Below, in pieces: positions 10,556 to 18,646 of a DNA stretch of 64,000 bases. The DNA is from Streptomyces longwoodensis (lineage in GTDB: Bacteria > Actinomycetota > Actinomycetes > Streptomycetales > Streptomycetaceae): the NCBI RefSeq assembly GCF_001514125.1, contig NZ_KQ948559.1:170542-234541 (forward strand), in the 5' to 3' direction. The position numbers and the translations under genes are program-made. The notes under the pieces are model-generated. The model saw nothing but the letters and a program-made list of their open reading frames with translations. It searched no databases and was not told the origin of the DNA. Each line of letters begins with the position of its first letter. Within the stretch, counting starts at the first letter, position 1.

Positions 10556-11388
10556 TGCGCCTCGACGTCGTCACGATCTTCCCCGAGTACCTCGAACCGC
10601 TGAACGTCTCCCTCGTCGGCAAGGCACGCGCACGCGGACAGCTCGACGTGCACGTCCACGACCTGCGGCGCTGGACCCACGACCGGCACAACACCGTCGA
10701 CGACACCCCGTACGGCGGCGGCCCCGGCATGGTGATGAAAACCGACCCCTGGGGCGACGCCCTGGACGCGGTCCTCGCCGACGGCTACGAACGCGGCGCC
10801 CACGCGCCCGCGCTCATCGTGCCGACCCCGAGCGGCCGCCCCTTCACCCAGGACCTCGCCGTCGAGCTGTCCGAACGCCCCTGGCTGGTCTTCACGCCGG
10901 CCCGCTACGAGGGCATCGACCGGCGCGTCATCGACGAGTACGCCACCCGGATACCGGTGTACGAGGTCTCCATCGGCGACTACGTCCTGGCCGGCGGCGA
11001 GGCGGCCGTGCTGGTCGTCACCGAGGCCGTGGCCCGGCTGCTGCCCGGCGTCCTCGGCAACGCCGAGTCCCACCGCGACGACTCCTTCGCGCCCGGCGCC
11101 ATGGCCAGCCTCCTCGAGGGCCCCGTCTACACCAAGCCCCCCGAGTGGCGCGGCCGCGGCATCCCGGACGTGCTGCTCAGCGGCCACCACGGGAAGATCG
11201 CCCGCTGGCGCCGCGACGAGGCCCTGCGCCGCACCACCGCCCACCGGCCCGACCTGATCGAGCGCTGCACGCCCGCGTCCTTCGACAAGAAGGACCGCGA
11301 GATGCTGTCCATCCTCGGCTGGGAACCGGATCCCGCAGGTGAGCCGTACGGCCGATTTTGGCGACGGGCCCCCGGCATGGAAGAATAG
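10555..11388 (+). CDS. trmD: tRNA (guanine-N1)-methyltransferase TrmD
   Basis: 277 residues, ATG overlapping the rimM stop. It methylates G37 of tRNAs that read CNN codons, preventing +1 frameshifting. SPOUT fold; the knot region includes VFTPARYEGIDRRVID and YEVSIGDYVLAGGEAAVLV, and the C-terminal domain has PPEWRGRGIPDVLLSGHHGKI. Length and motifs match the family. It is followed by 140 bases and rplS. Confidence 0.97.
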   Translation: MRLDVVTIFPEYLEPLNVSLVGKARARGQLDVHVHDLRRWTHDRHNTVDDTPYGGGPGMVMKTDPWGDALDAVLADGYERGAHAPALIVPTPSGRPFTQDLAVELSERPWLVFTPARYEGIDRRVIDEYATRIPVYEVSIGDYVLAGGEAAVLVVTEAVARLLPGVLGNAESHRDDSFAPGAMASLLEGPVYTKPPEWRGRGIPDVLLSGHHGKIARWRRDEALRRTTAHRPDLIERCTPASFDKKDREMLSILGWEPDPAGEPYGRFWRRAPGMEE

Positions 11389-11528
11389 GCGGCTGTTGTG
11401 CCGTGCACGGTCCGGCGCGCGCCCCTGCCACAGGGGGAGACGACGCCCGCCCCGACCTCACGGCCCCTTTTTCGGACACCCCTAGTTTCCGTTGATGACC
11501 TGTGGCATCAGCGAAGAAAGCAGACGAC

Positions 11529-11879
11529 ATGGCCCACCTGCTCGACACCGTCGACTCCGCCTCGCTGCGCAGCGACGTCCCGGCGTTCCGCCCGGGTGAC
11601 ACCGTCAACGTCCACGTGCGCGTCATCGAGGGCAACCGCTCCCGTGTGCAGCAGTTCAAGGGCGTCGTGATCCGCCGCCAGGGCTCCGGCGTGCGCGAGA
11701 CCTTCACGGTCCGCAAGGTCTCCTTCTCCGTCGGCGTGGAGCGCACCTTCCCGGTGCACACCCCGATCGTCGAGAAGATCGAGCTCGTCACCCGCGGCGA
11801 CGTGCGCCGCGCCAAGCTGTACTACCTCCGTGAGCTGCGCGGCAAGGCCGCGAAGATCAAGGAGAAGCGCGAGAACTGA
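11529..11879 (+). CDS. rplS: 50S ribosomal protein L19
   Basis: 116 residues from the ATG at 11529, which gives the expected MAHLLDTVD start; an in-frame GTG at 11502 would add nine atypical residues. L19 sits at the subunit interface. Recognisable stretches are FRPGDTVNVHVRVIEGNRSRVQ, FKGVVIRRQGSG and ETFTVRKVSF. The upstream sequence GAAGAAAG is only a weak ribosome binding site. The first signal peptidase gene starts 45 bases downstream, so this ribosomal cluster probably reads into the secretion genes. Confidence 0.97.
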   Translation: MAHLLDTVDSASLRSDVPAFRPGDTVNVHVRVIEGNRSRVQQFKGVVIRRQGSGVRETFTVRKVSFSVGVERTFPVHTPIVEKIELVTRGDVRRAKLYYLRELRGKAAKIKEKREN

Positions 11880-11924
11880 GCGCGTTCGGGAGTCCCCCTC
11901 CGGGCCGGATAGCATCTGGCCCCG

Positions 11925-12686
11925 ATGGACACCGAAGCACAGCCGACGGAGCGCGACCGCTCCTCCCGCCCCGCCCCGCCCGGCCACCCGCCGGACGGCG
12001 AGGGACCGGAGGGACGGTCGCGCTTCGCGTTGGCGGCGCGGATCACCGACCTGCTCCCGGGCGGCCGCGTCAGCCTCACGCTGCTGATCTGCCTGGTCCT
12101 CCTGCTGCTCCTCAACACGTTCGTGGCCCAGCCCTTCCAGATCCCCAGCGGATCCATGGAGAACGGATTGAGGATCGGGGACCGCGTTCTCGTAAATAAG
12201 TTGGCGTACCGTTTCGGTGCCGCGCCGCGCCGCGGCGATGTCGTCGTGTTCGACGGCACGGGGTACTTCGGTGACGCCGACTACGTCAAACGCGTCGTGG
12301 GCGTGGGGGGAGACCACGTGGTCTGCTGCGACCAGGAGGGGAGGATCCGGGTGAACGGCCGGTCGGTCGACGAGTCGACGTTCCTGTACCCCGGCGACAG
12401 TCCGTCCACGGTGCCCTTCGACGTCGTCGTGCCCGACGGCACGCTGTTCGTGCTCGGCGACCACCGCAGCGACTCCCGCGACTCCCGCGACCACCTCGGC
12501 TCGCCGGGCGGCGGCATGATCCCGGTCCACGAGGTCGTCGGCCGCGTCGACTGGATCGTCTGGCCCACCGCCCACCTGACCCGCCTGCACCGGCCGGACG
12601 CGTACGCGCGCGTGCCGGCGGCCACTTCCTCCGGCGGGCCCACCCCTGCCGCCTCCCCGGGTGCCGCGGGCGGTGCCCATGGGTAA
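11925..12686 (+). CDS. Type I signal peptidase (first of four)
   Basis: 253 residues, ATG start. Membrane serine protease that removes signal peptides of Sec and Tat substrates. One membrane anchor at about residues 44-65. Box B has the catalytic Ser77 in PSGSM and the general base Lys122 in YVKRVVGVGGD; box E is LGDHRSDSRDSR. The C-terminal 40 residues are Ala/Pro-rich, without a clear second membrane segment. The stop overlaps the next gene by 8 bases. This tandem arrangement corresponds to the sipW-X-Y-Z cluster known in S. lividans. Confidence 0.94.
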   Translation: MDTEAQPTERDRSSRPAPPGHPPDGEGPEGRSRFALAARITDLLPGGRVSLTLLICLVLLLLLNTFVAQPFQIPSGSMENGLRIGDRVLVNKLAYRFGAAPRRGDVVVFDGTGYFGDADYVKRVVGVGGDHVVCCDQEGRIRVNGRSVDESTFLYPGDSPSTVPFDVVVPDGTLFVLGDHRSDSRDSRDHLGSPGGGMIPVHEVVGRVDWIVWPTAHLTRLHRPDAYARVPAATSSGGPTPAASPGAAGGAHG

Positions 12687-13779
12687 CCGCGGCAAGCCGC
12701 GCGGCACACCGGGTGACGGGGCGGCCAACCTCCTGCCCACCGGCTCCCGGCGGGCCTCCGGCTCCTCCTCCGCGGGGCGCACGCGCGCGGAGCGCCGCAA
12801 GCTCCAGCGCAAGGTCAAGCGCAAGCGCAGGCGCTCCGCCGTCCGGGAGGTCCCGCTGCTGGTCGGCGTCGCCGTCCTGATCGCGCTCGTGCTGAAGACG
12901 TTCCTGGTGCAGGCGTTCGTCATCCCGTCCGGCTCGATGGAGCAGACGATCCGGATCGGCGACCGCGTCCTCGTCGACAAGTTCACCCCGTGGTTCGGCT
13001 CCGAGCCCGAGCGCGGGGACGTCGTCGTGTTCAAGGACCCCGGCGGCTGGCTCCAGGACGAGCAGAGCACCACCCGGAAGAACGACCCCGTGGTGGTCAA
13101 GCAGGTCAAGGGGGCCCTGACCTTCATCGGCCTGCTGCCCTCGGACAACGAGAAGGACCTCATCAAGCGCGTCGTCGGCGTCGGCGGCGACCACGTCAAG
13201 TGCTGCGACACCCAGGGGCGGATCACCGTCAACGGCGTTCCCCTGAACGAGGGGGGTTACCTCTATCCGGGCAACGCCCCCTCCAACACCCCGTTCGACG
13301 TGACCGTCCCGCAGGGCCGGCTGTGGGTGATGGGCGACCACCGGGCCAACTCGGCCGACTCCCGCTTCCACCAGGACACCGACTACGGCGGCACCGTCTC
13401 CGTGGACGAGGTGGTGGGCCGGGCCATGGTCATCGCCTGGCCGCTCGGCCACTGGGACAGTCTTAAGGAACCGCAAACCTTCTCCTCGGTCACCGACTCG
13501 GCGGCCTCCGCTGCCGTCCCGGCCCCCCGGCTGTCGCATAGGGTTGCTCCCGACGATCGAAACGGAACGATCCGACTCCCGAGCCCTGCGGAACTCCCGC
13601 TCGTTATGGGAGTGGTGGGCCTGCGCCGCGTAGGGAGCAGGCAGCGGCACAGAGTGAGGAGTTGGCGTGGGGGATGTGGCGGTTGGCGCACGGTCCGGAC
13701 ACGACGGCGAGGAGCACCGCGGACGTCCCGTGGAAGCGGCCGACCGGGCCGCGGACGGCGCCGTGACCTCCGGGAATGA
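12679..13779 (+). CDS. Type I signal peptidase (second of four), with overlapping 3' tail
   Basis: 366 residues from the ATG at 12679. A basic N-terminus (RAERRKLQRKVKRKRRR) precedes the membrane anchor at about residues 60-78. Catalytic Ser86 lies in PSGSM and Lys163 in LIKRVVGVGGD; the segment between them is enlarged, as in the third copy. Box E is MGDHRANSADSR. The catalytic domain ends near base 13480. The remaining 100 residues are Arg-rich and run 113 bases into the well-supported start of the third peptidase. The tail therefore looks like read-through of intergenic DNA or a missed frameshift, and the true C-terminus is uncertain. Confidence 0.85.
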   Translation: MGNRGKPRGTPGDGAANLLPTGSRRASGSSSAGRTRAERRKLQRKVKRKRRRSAVREVPLLVGVAVLIALVLKTFLVQAFVIPSGSMEQTIRIGDRVLVDKFTPWFGSEPERGDVVVFKDPGGWLQDEQSTTRKNDPVVVKQVKGALTFIGLLPSDNEKDLIKRVVGVGGDHVKCCDTQGRITVNGVPLNEGGYLYPGNAPSNTPFDVTVPQGRLWVMGDHRANSADSRFHQDTDYGGTVSVDEVVGRAMVIAWPLGHWDSLKEPQTFSSVTDSAASAAVPAPRLSHRVAPDDRNGTIRLPSPAELPLVMGVVGLRRVGSRQRHRVRSWRGGCGGWRTVRTRRRGAPRTSRGSGRPGRGRRRDLRE

Positions 13780-14692
13780 CCCCGGTGCGGCCCAGGACGG
13801 GCCACCCGGGGAGCAGGCCGGGACCGGCGGCGGACAGGGCGCGGACGGCCCCGACGGCACCGGCAGCTCCGGCGCCTCGCCGAAGCAGCCCAAGAAGCCG
13901 CGCTCCTTCTGGAAGGAGCTGCCGATCCTGATCGGCATCGCGCTGGTCCTGGCGCTGCTGATCAAGACGTTCCTGGTGCAGGCGTTCTCCATCCCGTCCG
14001 ACTCGATGCAGAACACCCTCCAGCGCGGCGACCGCGTCCTGGTCGACAAGCTGACCCCGTGGTTCGGCTCCGAGCCCGAACGCGGCGAGGTCATCGTCTT
14101 CCACGACCCGGACAACTGGCTCGCCGGTGAGCCCACCCCCGAGCCGAACGCCCTGCAGACCTTCCTCAGCTGGATCGGCCTGATGCCCTCCGCCGAGGAG
14201 AAGGACCTGATCAAGCGGGTCATCGGCGTCGGCGGCGACACCGTCGCGTGCAACGGCACCGGTCCGCTGACCGTCAACGGCAAGGCGCTGAACGAGCCGT
14301 ACGTGTACCCGGGCAACACCCCGTGCAGCCAGGACGACCAGGGCGGTCAGTTCACCGTGAAGGTCCCGAAGGGCTACGTGTGGGTGATGGGCGACCACCG
14401 TCAGAACTCGCGGGACTCGCGCTACAACCAGTCCGACCGCCACCACGGCATGGTCCCGGTCGACGACGTCGTGGGCCGCGCCGTCGTCAAGGCCTGGCCG
14501 ATCAACCGCTGGGGCACCCTGCCGGTCCCGGACACCTTCGACCAGCCCGGCCTCAGCGCCCGCTCGGCCGCCGTCACCGTCGCGCCGGAGGGCCTCGCGC
14601 TCGTCGGCGTCGTACCGGTGGCCCTGTGGCGCCGCCGGCGGGCCACCGCGGCGGCGACGGCCCGACCGACCACCTCGTCCGCGCCCCGCTAG
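13667..14692 (+). CDS. Type I signal peptidase (third of four)
   Basis: 341 residues. The GTG start is chosen because a GAGGAG ribosome binding site lies 5 bases upstream, even though it overlaps the previous frame. The first 75 residues are a Gly/Asp-rich, probably disordered leader. A membrane anchor (about 86-104) is followed by Ser113 in PSDSM and Lys183 in LIKRVIGVGGD. Box E is MGDHRQNSRDSR. A second hydrophobic segment at about 303-322 ahead of RRRR gives the C-terminal anchor typical of several Streptomyces signal peptidases. Confidence 0.93.
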   Translation: MGDVAVGARSGHDGEEHRGRPVEAADRAADGAVTSGNDPGAAQDGPPGEQAGTGGGQGADGPDGTGSSGASPKQPKKPRSFWKELPILIGIALVLALLIKTFLVQAFSIPSDSMQNTLQRGDRVLVDKLTPWFGSEPERGEVIVFHDPDNWLAGEPTPEPNALQTFLSWIGLMPSAEEKDLIKRVIGVGGDTVACNGTGPLTVNGKALNEPYVYPGNTPCSQDDQGGQFTVKVPKGYVWVMGDHRQNSRDSRYNQSDRHHGMVPVDDVVGRAVVKAWPINRWGTLPVPDTFDQPGLSARSAAVTVAPEGLALVGVVPVALWRRRRATAAATARPTTSSAPR

Positions 14693-14828
14693 GGAGACAC
14701 CCCCCTTGGGGCCGTGGACCGGCCCGACCCGCACCTCAGCGCCCTGGCAAACCCTTTCCCAAGCTTGGGGCCCCGGCGGCCGGCGAGGGGCTGACCCCGT
14801 TCGGTACCGCCGGGTAGGGTGCGGACCC

Positions 14829-15611
14829 ATGGGTGGCGAGAGCACGACACGAACGGCCCCGCACGGCGGCGGCACCACGGCGGGCCCGGTGGGCGGCCGG
14901 ACCGGACAGCGGCTGTCCGGGCTGGCCATCGCGCTGGGCCTGGTGCTGTTCCTCGGCGGCTTCGCCTGGGGAGCGGTGGTCTACCGGCCGTACACCGTGC
15001 CCACCAGCTCGATGTCCCCGACCATCAACGCCGGGGCCCGGGTCCTGGCCCAGCGGATCGACGGCGGCGAGGTGCGCCGCGGTGACGTGGTGGTCTTCCA
15101 CGACAAGAGTTGGGTCACCAACGCCGACGTGGTCAAGCGGGTCGTCGCCGTCGGCGGCGACACCGTCGCCTGCTGCACGAACGGCAAGCTCACCGTCAAC
15201 GGCAAGCAGATCGACGAGCCCTACCTGCCCGACGGCAGCCTCGCCGAGATCACGGACTTCCCCACCGTGAAGGTCCCCGCCGGCCGCCTCTTCCTGCTCG
15301 GTGACGAGCGCCAGGGCTCCCTGGACTCCACCGCCCACCTCTCCGACGCCGCCCAGGGCACGGTCGCCCGCAGCGCGGTCAGCGCGCGCGTGGACGCCGT
15401 CGTCTACCCCATGGACGGCATGCTGAAGCGCCCCACCGGCTTCCAGGCCCTGGGCAGCCTTTCCCAGCCGGGGCCGCTGCGCCTGGTCCTCACGCTGATC
15501 GTCGTCGGGGCGGTCCTCGTCCTCGGCGGCGCCGCGTACGGCCCGATCGCCAAGCGCGCGGCCGGCCGCCGTGGGGCGCGACCGGCGATGGGGGCGGCCG
15601 GTGCCCGCTGA
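14829..15611 (+). CDS. Type I signal peptidase (fourth of four)
   Basis: 260 residues from the ATG at 14829; the frame is open further upstream, but that part is not peptidase-like. Membrane anchor at about residues 27-46, catalytic Ser61 in PTSSMSP, Lys103 in VVKRVVAVGGD. Box E is diverged: LGDERQGSLDST in place of the GDHR...SRDSR of the other three copies. A C-terminal membrane segment (about 215-238) precedes a basic tail. The divergence suggests a different substrate range. It overlaps the Nudix gene by 11 bases. Confidence 0.92.
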   Translation: MGGESTTRTAPHGGGTTAGPVGGRTGQRLSGLAIALGLVLFLGGFAWGAVVYRPYTVPTSSMSPTINAGARVLAQRIDGGEVRRGDVVVFHDKSWVTNADVVKRVVAVGGDTVACCTNGKLTVNGKQIDEPYLPDGSLAEITDFPTVKVPAGRLFLLGDERQGSLDSTAHLSDAAQGTVARSAVSARVDAVVYPMDGMLKRPTGFQALGSLSQPGPLRLVLTLIVVGAVLVLGGAAYGPIAKRAAGRRGARPAMGAAGAR

Positions 15612-16203
15612 GACGTCCGCGGGTGCGGGTGCTGGTGCGGCGGGTGCGGGTGCTGGTGTTGATGCCGGTGCCGGTGCCGGTGCCGGTGCCGGTGCCGGCG
15701 TTCCCGCGGACGGCTACGACGGCGGGCTGCGCCGGGTCGCGCGGGTGGTCCTGCTGGACCCCGACGACCGCATCCTGCTGCTGCACGGGCACGAGCCGGA
15801 CGACCCGGCCGACGACTGGTGGTTCACCCCCGGCGGCGGCGTCGAGGGCGACGAGACCCGTGAGGCGGCCGCGGTGCGGGAACTCGCCGAGGAGACGGGC
15901 ATCACCGACGTCGACCTCGGCCCCGTGCTGTGGCGGCGCCGGTGCTCGTTCCCGTTCGCGGGCCGCCGCTGGGACCAGGACGAGTGGTACTACCTGGCCC
16001 GTACGACGACCACGGCGACCCGCGCCCTGGCCCTGACGGAACTGGAACGGCGCAGCGTCGCCGGAGCGAGGTGGTGGACCTGTGCGGAACTGACCGGGAC
16101 GCATGAGACGGTGTATCCGACCAGACTCGCCGAGCTGTTGCGCAGGCTGCTCGACGAAGGTCCCCCGGCCGGGCCGGTGACCCTTGACACGGAAATCGTC
16201 TAG
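15601..16203 (+). CDS. Nudix hydrolase with Gly/Ala-repeat N-terminus
   Basis: 200 residues from the GTG at 15601, overlapping the peptidase stop. The Nudix box is complete (GGGVEGDETREAAAVRELAE followed by ETGI), so it should hydrolyse a nucleoside diphosphate linked to some moiety; substrate unknown. Residues about 5-36 consist almost only of Gly, Ala, Val and Asp and are encoded by a GGTGCC-type hexanucleotide repeat at roughly 15625-15702. The real start may lie after this repeat. Confidence 0.85.
   Translation: MPAETSAGAGAGAAGAGAGVDAGAGAGAGAGAGVPADGYDGGLRRVARVVLLDPDDRILLLHGHEPDDPADDWWFTPGGGVEGDETREAAAVRELAEETGITDVDLGPVLWRRRCSFPFAGRRWDQDEWYYLARTTTTATRALALTELERRSVAGARWWTCAELTGTHETVYPTRLAELLRRLLDEGPPAGPVTLDTEIV
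15625..15702. repeat. GGTGCC/GCGGGT hexanucleotide-type repeat
   Basis: Short tandem hexamers (GGTGCC, five consecutive copies near 15667-15698, preceded by degenerate GCGGGT/GCTGGT units) encode the Gly-Ala stretch of the Nudix gene. Such simple repeats can change length by slippage in multiples of six without frameshift. Confidence 0.8.
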
Positions 16204-16259
16204 GGGTCCGCGGTGCTGGCGCACAATGGGGGGATCGCACGGCTGAAGGGGAACATGCC

Positions 16260-16568
16260 ATGAGCGCCGAGGACCTCGAGAAGTACGAGACCGAGATGGA
16301 GCTGAAGCTCTACCGGGAGTACCGCGATGTCGTCGGTCTGTTCAAATACGTGATCGAGACCGAGCGGCGTTTCTACCTGACCAACGACTACGAGATGCAG
16401 GTGCACTCGGTCCAGGGTGAGGTGTTCTTCGAGGTGTCGATGGCGGACGCATGGGTGTGGGACATGTACCGGCCGGCCCGGTTCGTGAAGCAAGTGCGGG
16501 TCCTCACGTTCAAGGACGTGAACATCGAGGAGCTCAACAAGAGCGACCTGGAGCTCCCGGGCGGGTGA
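16260..16568 (+). CDS. DUF2469 family conserved actinobacterial protein
   Basis: 102 residues, ATG start preceded by GAAGGGGAAC. Very conserved small acidic protein of actinobacteria, recognisable by MSAEDLEKYETEMELKLYRE and by YEMQVHSVQGEVFFEV. Function is not known. It stands between the signal peptidase cluster and yraN, as in many actinobacteria. No membrane segments or cysteines. Confidence 0.92.
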   Translation: MSAEDLEKYETEMELKLYREYRDVVGLFKYVIETERRFYLTNDYEMQVHSVQGEVFFEVSMADAWVWDMYRPARFVKQVRVLTFKDVNIEELNKSDLELPGG

Positions 16569-16656
16569 CGGGGTTTTCCACAACCGCTGAGTAGTCCCCG
16601 GAGATCAACTCCGCGGGACGCCGTGCGTGACGGTGGGCACCGGAGGTGGTGCCGAC

Positions 16657-17019
16657 ATGAACGCACGCAGTGCACTCGGCAGGTACGGCGAGACGCTGGC
16701 CGCACGACGGCTGGCGGAGGCCGGGATGACGGTCCTGGAGCGCAACTGGCGCTGGGGCAGGACCGGAGAGATCGACATCGTCGCCCGGGACGGCGACGTG
16801 CTGGTCGTCTGTGAGGTGAAGACCCGCAGGAGCCGTGCTTACGAACACCCGATGGCCGCGGTGACCCCGGAGAAGGCCCAGCGCCTGCGCGGCCTGGCCG
16901 AGGGCTGGATCCACGCCCACGGCGGCGCCCCGCCGGGCGGCGTCCGCATCGACCTGGTGGGCGTCGTCCTGCCGGACCGCGGCGCGCCCGTCGTCGAGCA
17001 CGTGCGGGGGGTGGCCTGA
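16657..17019 (+). CDS. YraN/UPF0102 family nuclease-like protein
   Basis: 120 residues from the ATG at 16657, chosen because GGAGGT lies 10 bases upstream; an in-frame GTG at 16627 would add ten residues without a good site. Restriction-endonuclease-like fold: GRYGETLAARRL, then the catalytic-type pattern GEIDIVARDGDVLVVCEVKTR with Asp, Glu and Lys in place. It precedes comM with one base between stop and start. The YraN-ComM-DprA order is conserved and suggests a role in DNA uptake or recombination, but activity is inferred. Confidence 0.88.
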   Translation: MNARSALGRYGETLAARRLAEAGMTVLERNWRWGRTGEIDIVARDGDVLVVCEVKTRRSRAYEHPMAAVTPEKAQRLRGLAEGWIHAHGGAPPGGVRIDLVGVVLPDRGAPVVEHVRGVA

Positions 17020-17020
17020 C

Positions 17021-18646
17021 ATGGGGTTCGCACGGACGTGTTCGGTGGCCCTGGTGGGCGTGGAGGGCGTGGTCGTCGAGGTCCAGGCCGACCTGGAACC
17101 GGGAGTGGCCGCCTTCACCCTGGTCGGCCTCCCGGACAAGAGCCTGACGGAGAGCCGCGACCGGGTCCGGGCCGCGGTGGTGAACTCGGGCGGCGAATGG
17201 CCCCAGAAGAAGCTCACCGTGGGACTCAGCCCCGCCTCGGTCCCCAAGGCCGGCAGCGGCTTCGACCTGGCGGTGGCGTGCGCGGTGCTGGGGGCCGCCG
17301 AGCGGATCGACCCCCGGGTGCTCGCCGACATCGTGATGATCGGCGAGCTGGGGCTCGACGGCCGGGTGCGCCCGGTGCGTGGCATCCTGCCCGCGGTCCT
17401 GGCGGCCGCCGAGGCCGGGTACGAACAGGTCGTGGTGCCCGAGTGCGCGGCCGCCGAGGCCTCGCTGGTGCCGGGTGTGTCCGTGCTCGGGGTGCGCAGC
17501 CTGCGTCAGCTGATCGCGGTCCTCGCGGACGAGCCGGTCCCCGAGGAGGCCCCGGACGAGCAGGGCCGCCCGGACCCGCTGCTGGCCGGCCTGCGCGTGC
17601 CGGGCACGGGCGCGGCCACCGGCATGCACAGCATGGGCGCGGCCCAGCACGACCCGGGGCACGACCTGTCCGACGTGGTCGGGCAGGTCTCGGCACGGAC
17701 CGCGGTGGAGGTCTCCGCGGCGGGCGGCCACCACCTGTTCCTGGAGGGTCCGCCCGGCGCCGGCAAGACCATGCTCGCCGAGCGCCTGCCGGCCGTCCTG
17801 CCCCGGCTGACCGGCCAGGAGTCCCTCGAGGTCACCGCCGTGCACTCGGTGGCCGGGCTGCTGCCCCCGGGCAAGCCGCTGATCGACGTGCCGCCCTACT
17901 GCGCCCCGCACCACTCGGCCACCATGCAGGCACTCGTCGGCGGCGGCCCGTCGATCGCCCGGCCCGGCGCGGTCTCCCTGGCCCACCGTGGCGTGCTCTT
18001 CCTGGACGAGACTCCCGAGTTCAACAGCCAGGCCCTGGACGCGCTCCGCCAGCCCCTGGAGTCCGGGCACGTGGTGATCGCCCGGAGCGCCGGGGTGGTG
18101 CGCTTCCCCGCCCGGTTCCTGATGGTGCTGGCCGCCAATCCCTGCCCGTGCGGCCGCTTCTCCCAGCGGGACTCCCTGTGCGAGTGCCCGCCATCGGCGA
18201 TCCGGCGCTACCAGGCGAGGCTGTCCGGACCCCTGCTCGACCGCGTCGACCTGCGCGTGGAGGTCGACCCGGTCAGCCGCGCCGAGCTGGCGCACCGGGG
18301 CCCCGGGGGCGAGTCCACGGAGGTCGTCGCGACCCGCGTCCACGCCGCCCGGGAGCGGGCGGCGGCCCGGCTGGCCGGGACACCGTGGCGGACCAACAGC
18401 GAGGTGCCGGGACGGGAGCTGCGCACCCGCTGGCACGCCGCGCGGGGCGCGATGGACGAGGCCGAGCGCAACCTGGAGCGGGGCGTGCTCACCGCCCGGG
18501 GACTCGACCGGGTCCTGCGGGTCGCCTGGACCGTCGCGGACCTGGTCGGACACGACCGGCCCGACGCGACGGACGTGGCGCTGGCCCTGCAGCTGCGCAC
18601 CGGGGTGCCCCGCGGGGTGCCGATGGCCATCGGAGCCCTGACGTGA
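17021..18646 (+). CDS. comM: ComM/YifB-type AAA+ ATPase (Mg-chelatase-like)
   Basis: 541 residues, ATG start. N-terminal ChlI-like Lon-type domain (VGLPDKSLTESRDRVRAAV), then an AAA+ core with Walker A GPPGAGKT, Walker B LFLDE and sensor region, and a C-terminal Mg-chelatase-related domain. In other bacteria ComM/YifB is a hexameric helicase promoting branch migration during natural transformation. A four-cysteine cluster (CPCG...CEC near base 18145-18185) is intact. The stop overlaps the dprA start (GTGA), so the pair is coupled. Confidence 0.9.
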   Translation: MGFARTCSVALVGVEGVVVEVQADLEPGVAAFTLVGLPDKSLTESRDRVRAAVVNSGGEWPQKKLTVGLSPASVPKAGSGFDLAVACAVLGAAERIDPRVLADIVMIGELGLDGRVRPVRGILPAVLAAAEAGYEQVVVPECAAAEASLVPGVSVLGVRSLRQLIAVLADEPVPEEAPDEQGRPDPLLAGLRVPGTGAATGMHSMGAAQHDPGHDLSDVVGQVSARTAVEVSAAGGHHLFLEGPPGAGKTMLAERLPAVLPRLTGQESLEVTAVHSVAGLLPPGKPLIDVPPYCAPHHSATMQALVGGGPSIARPGAVSLAHRGVLFLDETPEFNSQALDALRQPLESGHVVIARSAGVVRFPARFLMVLAANPCPCGRFSQRDSLCECPPSAIRRYQARLSGPLLDRVDLRVEVDPVSRAELAHRGPGGESTEVVATRVHAARERAAARLAGTPWRTNSEVPGRELRTRWHAARGAMDEAERNLERGVLTARGLDRVLRVAWTVADLVGHDRPDATDVALALQLRTGVPRGVPMAIGALT

